The translations under genes were made by a program, and so were the position numbers. DNA of 27,118 nt, from positions 1-27,118 of the IMG/VR virus record IMGVR_UViG_3300044678_001758. One strand, given 5' to 3'. The DNA is from a virus. A model generated the notes under the pieces. That model was not told the DNA's origin. It ran no database searches and saw only the letters and a program-made list of their open reading frames with translations. Positions 22,081 through 27,118 of this stretch are shown in pieces; position 1 is the first letter of the stretch; the number at the start of each line of letters is the position of its first letter.

Positions 22081-22554
22081 ATGAGCGCTGATGTGACTTT
22101 GAGTTGGTACGAGGCGGCTATGGCTTCGCACGTCGGATGGATGCGCCAACTGAAAGCAATGATGGCCGGAAAACAAGACTCCCACGGGTACGACGGCGAG
22201 GGGTGGAGCGAGCACATTGAGGGCGCGTGCGGCGAAATGGCGGTCGCCAAGCTGCTCGGGATTTTCTGGGACGGCAGCGTCAACACATGGAAAGCAAACG
22301 ACCTGCCCGGCCTGCAAGTGCGAACCCGCAGCCGGCACGACTACGACCTCATCGTCAGACCAGGCGACGACGACGAATCAACGTGGGTTCTCATCACCGG
22401 CAGATGTCCAGCGTATTGCGTGCGCGGCTGGATTGAAGGCCGGAACGCGAAGCGGCCCGAATGGCTGGCGAATCACGCAGGGCGACCGCCCGCGTACTTC
22501 GTGCCTGCGAATCAACTGAACCCGATGGACGAATTGCCGCGACTGCCCCGCTAG
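22081..22554 (+). CDS. nuclease-fold-like phage protein
   Basis: A 157-residue protein with a good ribosome site (ggaggg). It has the layout of a small PD-(D/E)XK-like domain: 'EGACGEMAVAKLLG' (E52 in the first helix), 'NDLPGLQVRTR' (D74 and QVR 79-81 where nucleases have ExK), and a beta core 'YDLIVRPGDDDESTWVLITG', followed by a 'GWIEGRNAKRPEW' segment. This pattern is frequent in phages. The ExK position reads QVR, so it may be a degenerate or non-catalytic member. It may process DNA with the recombination genes around it. Confidence 0.55.
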   Translation: MSADVTLSWYEAAMASHVGWMRQLKAMMAGKQDSHGYDGEGWSEHIEGACGEMAVAKLLGIFWDGSVNTWKANDLPGLQVRTRSRHDYDLIVRPGDDDESTWVLITGRCPAYCVRGWIEGRNAKRPEWLANHAGRPPAYFVPANQLNPMDELPRLPR

Positions 22555-22581
22555 GTGCGGCGGAAGGTAAGGGAGGCCAAC

Positions 22582-23400
22582 ATGGCCGGTGACTGGCTCA
22601 AAATGCGGCACGACCTGGCTGACGACCCGGCCGTTATCCGGCTGGCGTCGATCTGCGGGCTCGAAGAGGACGCCGTGATCGGCAAGCTCTTCCGGCTTTG
22701 GTCGTGGGCAGACCGCCATAGCAAAGACGGCCAGGTCGAAGGTGTCGATCTGGCGTGGGTTGATCGTTTGGCTCGGCGTGATGGGTACGGTGCCGCCCTT
22801 GTCAGGGTGGGCTGGCTTGTCGAAACAGGCGAGGGGCTGAGTTTCCCGCGTTTCGACCGGCATTGCAGCGACACCGCGAAGACCCGTGCGCTCGGGAAAA
22901 ATAGGGTCGAAACGCACCGTAACGCTACCAGCGTTACACGGCCCGACGATCCTGTAACGCTCGATGCGTTACCAGAGAAGAGAAGAGAAGAACTTCCTCC
23001 TCTACCGCGCGAGGGATTTGACAAGGCGGCATGGCAGACGCTTCGCCGGGCTTGGAACGCCGGCAAGGGGAAAGCGTGGAAGCCGGTCAATCCACACCCG
23101 AAGGCAGTGGAGCGGCTGTCGGAGCCCGGTTGGCTCGGCGAGGCTCTCAAAGCCATCGAGCGGCTGGGCCGGTGCCAGTTCTTTCGGACTGCCGTGTCGC
23201 TAGGGCAGTTTTGCGGGCCGGACTTCGTGACGCTCTGCAACGGCGGGGAGTACGACGACCGGAACGACACGAAGAAGGGGCGTGACTTCGGAGAAGCACC
23301 GCCACCCAAGGCTTTCACGGGACCAGATGCCGAGGCTTTCGAGCGGACCCGTCGTGCGCTTGCAGCCAAGGCGAAAACAGAAGCGAAAGGAATCGCATGA
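22582..23400 (+). CDS. replication initiator-like protein
   Basis: A 272-residue protein; ATG 22582 has 'gggagg' 6 bases upstream. The first 115 residues follow the N-terminal winged-helix pattern of phage replication proteins: 'WLKMRHDLADDPAVIRLA', 'AVIGKLFRLWSWADRHSKDG', 'ALVRVGWLVETGEGLSFPRF' and 'HCSDTAKTRALGKNR'. A charged linker follows, then a second helical domain (residues of about 150-235), plausibly for partner binding. By analogy with lambda O-type proteins it should bind the phage origin and recruit the host helicase. The origin itself is not identified. It overlaps the next gene by ATGA. Confidence 0.65.
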   Translation: MAGDWLKMRHDLADDPAVIRLASICGLEEDAVIGKLFRLWSWADRHSKDGQVEGVDLAWVDRLARRDGYGAALVRVGWLVETGEGLSFPRFDRHCSDTAKTRALGKNRVETHRNATSVTRPDDPVTLDALPEKRREELPPLPREGFDKAAWQTLRRAWNAGKGKAWKPVNPHPKAVERLSEPGWLGEALKAIERLGRCQFFRTAVSLGQFCGPDFVTLCNGGEYDDRNDTKKGRDFGEAPPPKAFTGPDAEAFERTRRALAAKAKTEAKGIA

Positions 23401-23642
23401 CAAAGACCGCCCCCAGCCCACCCGAGCCGATCACCGACGCCGCGCGCCGCGTGTACGACGCCATCGTCGACTACATCGACTCCCACGGATACGCCCCTAC
23501 CGTCCGCGAGCTTTGCGGGCTGCTCGACATCGCCTCGCCTAACGGCGTGGAGTGCCACCTGAAGACGCTAGAGCGGCGCGGCTGGATCGTCCGCACCGAG
23601 CGTCAGGCTCGCACCATTCGCCCGATTGGGGGTCAGCGATGA
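23397..23642 (+). CDS. LexA-type DNA-binding domain without peptidase
   Basis: An 81-residue protein matching the N-terminal winged helix of LexA: 'RRVYDAIVDYIDSHGYAPTV' then 'REL' (to residue 39), 'SPNGVECHLKTLERRGWI' (47-64) and a final 'RTIRP'. LexA is about 200 residues and has a self-cleaving Ser-Lys domain, which is absent here. So it could bind DNA but could not be inactivated by RecA-stimulated self-cleavage. It could compete with the host LexA or act as an early repressor. It overlaps genes on both sides by ATGA. Confidence 0.8.
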   Translation: MTKTAPSPPEPITDAARRVYDAIVDYIDSHGYAPTVRELCGLLDIASPNGVECHLKTLERRGWIVRTERQARTIRPIGGQR

Positions 23643-23860
23643 GCAACGCTGGCAGTGGTTCTAAGTGCATCCGGCACTACAAGGACAACGAGCCGTGCGG
23701 TGGTCATTCGTGCTGCGCCTGCAATCGGATTTTTTTCTGCGGCACAAAGCATGTGTGCACTCCAAGACCAGAAAGAACGGAGACAGGAATCGTAAGGCGG
23801 CAGACTTTTGCAGAGCGGCTTTCTGACGGGATGAAGATGCTTTCGCGGGACAACAACTAG
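23639..23860 (+). CDS. small cysteine-rich protein
   Basis: A 73-residue protein overlapping the LexA-like gene's stop. Seven cysteines in the first 40 residues (C10, C20, C25, C26, C28, C34, C40) with several His suggest a zinc-binding domain; the C-terminal half is charged. No signal peptide, so it should be cytoplasmic. No family is recognised. Confidence 0.5.
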   Translation: MSNAGSGSKCIRHYKDNEPCGGHSCCACNRIFFCGTKHVCTPRPERTETGIVRRQTFAERLSDGMKMLSRDNN

Positions 23861-23902
23861 AACGCCAGCGATCAACGGCATTGAACACAGGAGATTGAAA
23901 AC

Positions 23903-24094
23903 ATGAGCGACGGACTACCAGAGCTCCCCGCGCCGATGGTCGTGGCCGATATGTGCGCGATGCACGCCTGGCTAGACCACATCGACGACGACAGCCGGCT
24001 CTTGCATGAGCAGGCCGCAGACACGATCCGGCTTCTGATGCGGCGTTGCATCACGCTGGCACAGTCAATCGAACGCATGGAGGCGGCCCGGTGA
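23903..24094 (+). CDS. small helical protein
   Basis: A 63-residue protein with a strong ribosome site (aggag). It is acidic at first and then forms a long helix ('SRLLHEQAADTIRLLMRRCI') with a C-terminal coiled part. It overlaps the next start by 4 bases. No function can be assigned. Confidence 0.5.
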   Translation: MSDGLPELPAPMVVADMCAMHAWLDHIDDDSRLLHEQAADTIRLLMRRCITLAQSIERMEAAR

Positions 24095-24348
24095 CGATCC
24101 ACGACATCACGGCCCTCTCGTTTTTCGGCATGGCCCAGGCGGTGACGTTCGCCGCTGGGCTGGTGGTTGGTTTGAAACTCTCGCGAAAGGATGTGCGAAA
24201 TGACGACAGCGACAAAGACCCGACGAAAGACCCAGAGTGGTGGCATACAGTTGGCGGCGAGCGACCTCGCTGCCGGGCTGCGAGCAGTGGCGGCGGCTGT
24301 CCCCACCAGAAGCCCGAAGCCGATTCTCGCCAACGTGCTGATCGCTGA
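24091..24348 (+). CDS. small membrane protein overlapping the clamp gene
   Basis: From a GTG with 'ggagg' 7 bases upstream, 85 residues. Residues 8-30 form a hydrophobic helix ('ALSFFGMAQAVTFAAGLVVG'), followed by a charged stretch. The frame continues 149 bases into the sliding-clamp gene in another frame before its stop. Until about 24190 it fills the gap between genes and has a proper start. The second half ('RPRCRAASSGGGCPHQKPE') looks like read-through of the clamp coding DNA, so the tail may not be under selection. Moderate confidence. Confidence 0.4.
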   Translation: MTIHDITALSFFGMAQAVTFAAGLVVGLKLSRKDVRNDDSDKDPTKDPEWWHTVGGERPRCRAASSGGGCPHQKPEADSRQRADR

Positions 24349-25348
24349 CGGCACGATCACGGCGACGGATCTCGAACTGCGGATCACGGCACCGCTGCCC
24401 GGCGCGGATGGCCCGCCGATCCTGCTGCCGTTCCAACGGCTCTCGTCGATCGTCAACAGCCTCGTCGGCTCTGACGAGGTGACGCTGACGGTCGACGGCT
24501 CGTGTTGTGTCGTCCAAGGCGGCAGCGGCACCTGGCGGCTCCCGGTCGAGGACGCAAAAGAATATCCCCCAGGGGACTATGCGGCGTCGAGGTCGATCGC
24601 GCGCCTGCCCGCTGACCAGTTCGTTTCGCTCGTCTCCACCGTGAAGGGTGCGACTGACAACGAGAGCAGCCGCTTCGCTCTCGGCGCGGTGCTGATGGAG
24701 TTCTCACGCCCGAAGGACAAAGAGGAGCCCTACGGGACGTTGACGTTCGTCGGCACTGACGGCCGGCGGCTCTGCGCTGCGTCGTGCGAGGTCGAGCAAG
24801 ACTGCGACGACTCGCAGACGCTTGCCCCTCGGGCTGCGGTCGACACGCTCGTCAGGCTCGCTAAGGGGGCCGAGGCGGTGCAATTGGAGACGACGGGCCG
24901 CGAGCTCGTTGCCACAGTGGACGGGACGATCGTTCGCTCCAGGCTCATCGAAGGGCGATTCCCACGCTGGCGAGACGTGGAAGTCGATCACGGCGTCACG
25001 CCGTCGCTCGTCGTCGCTGGGGCTCTGTCTCACGCCTGCGAAATGGCGAGCATCTGCGCGAGCGAAAGCTCGAAGGGGACGGAATTCGTGTTCACGAAGG
25101 ACGGGCTTTTCCTGTCGGCCCGATCGTCTGAATACGGCGAGTCGTCGGCGACGTGCGACCTGGTCGAAGTCGGCCACGCCTGCACGGTGAAGCTCGACCC
25201 GCGATTCGTCTTGTCGTGGCTTCGCTGCGGAAGCATCGACCCGGCCGAGACGATCACGATTGAGGCGAAGGATGGCGACTCTGCGGTCATCCTGCGAGCC
25301 GGTGAAGGCGTTCGGACAGTCATCATGCCGCTAGCAAAGGACGGCTGA
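24200..25348 (+). CDS. dnaN: DNA polymerase III sliding clamp (beta subunit-like)
   Basis: A 382-residue protein, close to the usual 366-380 of bacterial DnaN. Starts at 24191 and 24200 are both possible; 24200 has 'aaagga' at good spacing. Clamp hallmarks: 'PILANVLIADGTITATDLEL' near residue 40-60, 'SSRFALGAVL' (R158), 'FVGTDGRRLC' (D187), 'LIEGRFPRW' (E251) and a C-terminal 'VIMPL' before the end. It should form a dimeric ring of three-domain subunits that tethers polymerase to DNA. No phage polymerase is in the window, so it probably loads on, or competes for, the host replisome. Confidence 0.85.
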   Translation: MTTATKTRRKTQSGGIQLAASDLAAGLRAVAAAVPTRSPKPILANVLIADGTITATDLELRITAPLPGADGPPILLPFQRLSSIVNSLVGSDEVTLTVDGSCCVVQGGSGTWRLPVEDAKEYPPGDYAASRSIARLPADQFVSLVSTVKGATDNESSRFALGAVLMEFSRPKDKEEPYGTLTFVGTDGRRLCAASCEVEQDCDDSQTLAPRAAVDTLVRLAKGAEAVQLETTGRELVATVDGTIVRSRLIEGRFPRWRDVEVDHGVTPSLVVAGALSHACEMASICASESSKGTEFVFTKDGLFLSARSSEYGESSATCDLVEVGHACTVKLDPRFVLSWLRCGSIDPAETITIEAKDGDSAVILRAGEGVRTVIMPLAKDG

Positions 25349-25602
25349 TGGAGCGTCGCTATTACCACATCACCGAGGGCGAACTGAAACGGCTCTGGGA
25401 GTCGCGGATGCTGGCGAAAGACATCGCGCGGCATTTCAACGTCTCTCGCGAGTTGATTTACGCCGCTCGGAAGTTTTTCGGATTGCCCGACCGCGATCCG
25501 GTTCGTGCAGATGAAGTGCCAGATCCCACGCCCGAAGAGATTCGAGCCCGCAAGCGGGAAGTGCGACGAAAGCACTTCGCCTCGAAGCGGTCCGAGGCTT
25601 GA
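25348..25602 (+). CDS. small GcrA-like HTH protein
   Basis: An 84-residue protein whose ATG overlaps the clamp stop (TGATG). Residues 10-48 read like a GcrA or resolvase-type helix-turn-helix: 'LKRLWESRMLAKDIARHFNV', 'SRELIYAARKFFGLPDRD'. The C-terminal part is highly charged. It may be a transcription regulator or DNA-binding helper for replication. It lacks the C-terminal parts of full GcrA. Confidence 0.55.
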   Translation: MERRYYHITEGELKRLWESRMLAKDIARHFNVSRELIYAARKFFGLPDRDPVRADEVPDPTPEEIRARKREVRRKHFASKRSEA

Positions 25603-25663
25603 CGGCCAAACGATGATGGCGAGCGGAAAAAGACCCACCCCCACCCCTGAAGGAGGTTCATGG

Positions 25664-25960
25664 ATGAGAAGTTTTTTCCTGGCGGTTGCGATGATTTGCG
25701 GCGGCGTTGCCCTGGCTGACCAGTTCGTCGTCACGACGACGATCACGACGGCACAGGAGGACGCCGAGACGATGGCTCGCACGGGCATCCTGCGTCACTG
25801 TGGACGCTCTGGCGGTCGCAGGGAGGGTATCGGTGTGGGACCGACCCCGCAGGCGGCAGAGCGAAACTGTTGCTTCTACGGACGCTACAGGATCGTCGAG
25901 AAGGGCGTCGCGTGGTCGCCCGTGAAGCGGGCCTACTTCGCGGTGATCCGCTACGAGTGA
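25664..25960 (+). CDS. exported four-cysteine protein
   Basis: A 98-residue protein; ATG 25664 follows an excellent ribosome site (aaggagg). Residues 1-18 are a signal peptide ('MRSFFLAVAMICGGVALA'). The mature part has C46 ('LRHCG'), an 'EGIGVGPTPQAAERNCC' segment (C69, C70) and 'AYFAVIRYE' at the end. I recognise this pattern from small secreted proteins of planctomycetes, so it may come from the host lineage. Function is unknown. Its place within early genes is odd for an exported protein; it could be a lysogenic accessory or an envelope-acting factor. Confidence 0.55.
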   Translation: MRSFFLAVAMICGGVALADQFVVTTTITTAQEDAETMARTGILRHCGRSGGRREGIGVGPTPQAAERNCCFYGRYRIVEKGVAWSPVKRAYFAVIRYE

Positions 25961-25963
25961 CGC

Positions 25964-26311
25964 ATGGGACGCATGAGCCGAAACAAAGGCAAGCGCGGCG
26001 AGCGCGAGGCAGCAGCCGAGTTGGGAAACCTTCTCGGCTGCGCCTCACGCCGTGGCGTCCAGTACCAGGGCGGCCCTGACTCGCCCGATGTCGTGCTCGA
26101 AGGCGTCAACATCCACGTCGAATGCAAGCGGACGGAGACGCTCAACGTCTACAAGGCGATTGAGCAGGCGAAAAACGACGCCCCCCCCGGTCATGTGCCG
26201 GTCGTCTGGCATCGAAGAAATGGGCGGGAGAGCGTGCTGATTGTCGAGACGAGCAGGCTGATGGATTTGGCTCGCGAGATCACGAAGGAGCAGACGCAAT
26301 GCGATTCGTGA
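25964..26311 (+). CDS. PD-(D/E)XK nuclease, resolvase-like
   Basis: A 115-residue protein with a complete minimal nuclease core: 'KRGEREAAAEL' (E13), 'GPDSPDVVLEG' (D42) and 'HVECKRTE' (E53, K55). Such small proteins include Holliday-junction resolvases (Hjc-like) and phage recombination nucleases. It would act on replication or recombination intermediates or help packaging. It starts three bases after the preceding stop and overlaps the next gene by 13 bases. Junction-specificity is inferred from the family only. Confidence 0.7.
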   Translation: MGRMSRNKGKRGEREAAAELGNLLGCASRRGVQYQGGPDSPDVVLEGVNIHVECKRTETLNVYKAIEQAKNDAPPGHVPVVWHRRNGRESVLIVETSRLMDLAREITKEQTQCDS

Positions 26312-26892
26312 CCGTGACGCTCACTGCCGCAGATAACGGCGGACGGCTGACGCTTTACGACGCCAACGGCAGGAAGGTCGGAAGCGTGCCGAGCGATTTG
26401 GCACGACAGGCGGACACAACCCGACTCAACGACATTCTGTGGGATCGAAAACTTAATGCGATGTGCATTGTCAACCTCAAGGCAAAAGAGCACGCAGGAA
26501 GAGAGTACGGCGATTGGGGAACAAAGATCGACACTTGGATCAAGGCGATTCGACTTCGCCAGATTGACCGAAGACGGCCGAGAGAAGGACGGCGCTACTT
26601 TTCGAGTGACAGCCGGCCCGACTGGAAGTCCGCGATCAAGTGTATGCAGTTTGCACACAGAAACAGGCTCAAGCGGAAGCAGCGTCATTCAGCCGATCCT
26701 TGGCTCGTCTGGGCTGAGACGTGCTCAAAAAACCACAACAGGAAGGAGCGGAGTCGTGTCGCACAAAGGCGAGAAGAGCGTCCTGAAGGAAGGTCGTGTC
26801 TCATCAACCCAACTCAGGCAACTCTTGGAGGACCAATGCTACAGATGTGCATTGACTGGGATGGAGTTGACGCCTCGTCTGTCGTCGCTTGA
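26299..26892 (+). CDS. hypothetical early protein overlapping HNH gene
   Basis: A 197-residue basic protein. The N-terminus is beta-like ('VTLTAADNGGRLTLYDANGR'), the middle is charged, and residues of about 114-155 have a 'W..AI.CM....R' and 'DPWLVWAETCSKNHNRKE' pattern that I associate with small phage proteins. The last 45 codons overlap the HNH gene in another frame. Function is unknown. Confidence 0.5.
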   Translation: MRFVTVTLTAADNGGRLTLYDANGRKVGSVPSDLARQADTTRLNDILWDRKLNAMCIVNLKAKEHAGREYGDWGTKIDTWIKAIRLRQIDRRRPREGRRYFSSDSRPDWKSAIKCMQFAHRNRLKRKQRHSADPWLVWAETCSKNHNRKERSRVAQRREERPEGRSCLINPTQATLGGPMLQMCIDWDGVDASSVVA

Positions 26893-27097
26893 CCACAAGA
26901 CTCCGATCGAGTCTGGAGGAGCGAATGACATCAGCAACCTGCAAATCGTTCATCCGCTCGCGAACTTTGCAAAGGCGCGGATGACGCAGTCGCAATTCGT
27001 GAATATGTGCCACTTGGTAGCGAAAAGCCACGAAAACACAGGCGACGAATCTTGGTATGCGATGCCCCCTAGGGACGGCTCAGAATCAGGGTCCTAA
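26756..27097 (+). CDS. HNH endonuclease
   Basis: A 113-residue protein from a GTG with 'ggaaggag' upstream. It has a zinc knuckle (C28, C31, 'CYRCALTG'), the catalytic 'SLDHKTPIESGGAND' (D46-H47), N61 and 'IVHPLANFAKA', which together form the beta-beta-alpha metal site of HNH nucleases. The second CxxC of many HNH proteins is missing. HNH proteins of this size sit next to terminase genes in many tailed phages and assist genome packaging, which fits the end of the early region here. Confidence 0.75.
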   Translation: MSHKGEKSVLKEGRVSSTQLRQLLEDQCYRCALTGMELTPRLSSLDHKTPIESGGANDISNLQIVHPLANFAKARMTQSQFVNMCHLVAKSHENTGDESWYAMPPRDGSESGS

Positions 27098-27118
27098 CTG
27101 GGAAATCGACGGGAAGCC

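Noticed and set aside
1-27118. CRISPR arrays, tRNA or rRNA genes, insertion sequences, diversity-generating retroelement
   Set aside because: No regularly spaced repeats, cloverleaf-like sequences, transposase motifs or reverse transcriptase were found by reading.

Overview
The window looks like about 27 kb of a temperate, siphovirus-type bacteriophage or prophage from a GC-rich bacterium. The host is probably a planctomycete or a near relative. That is an inference from the style of several proteins (cysteine-rich small proteins, and a secreted four-cysteine protein at 25664-25960 that resembles small proteins I remember from planctomycete genomes); there is no rRNA or other taxonomic marker. 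The segment is densely coded, with many ATGA or TAATG overlaps, and no gap without a gene exceeds 300 bases. Only the integrase at 17577-18491 is on the minus strand.

Layout. 33-10710: tail assembly on the plus strand: a zinc-ribbon peptide, head-tail closure proteins, three tandem tail-tube-like paralogues, a tail chaperone with a probable programmed -1 frameshift, a 938-residue tape measure, and distal tail proteins including an 840-residue cysteine-rich repeat protein. 10754-13883: accessory genes (HExxH protein, metallophosphoesterase, MazG-like/DUF6378 protein). 13880-16627: a coupled run of membrane or exported proteins around a membrane-anchored papain-like cysteine peptidase, which I read as the lysis module. 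16641-17524: two unknown genes, then a convergent hairpin. 17577-18917: divergent integrase and excisionase-like pair. 18960-19844: short unknown genes behind several promoters that share a motif inside the -35/-10 spacer. 19937-27097: early region with a RecT-like annealing protein, a second tyrosine recombinase, a nuclease-like protein, a replication-initiator-like protein, a LexA-type DNA-binding domain, a DnaN-type sliding clamp, a GcrA-like small protein, a PD-(D/E)XK nuclease and an HNH nuclease.

How it works together (inference). The integrase/Xis pair and the promoter cluster between 18.5 and 19.6 kb form the lysogeny control region. Early genes supply replication (initiator, clamp) and recombination (RecT, nucleases, second recombinase). 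Late genes build a long non-contractile tail and open the host envelope. Terminase, portal, protease and major capsid genes are absent. Because an HNH gene ends the right side and head-tail closure genes begin the left side, the missing head and packaging genes probably lie in the rest of a circularly permuted or longer genome. The strongest candidates for something new are the protease-centred lysis cassette and the shared-spacer promoter family.
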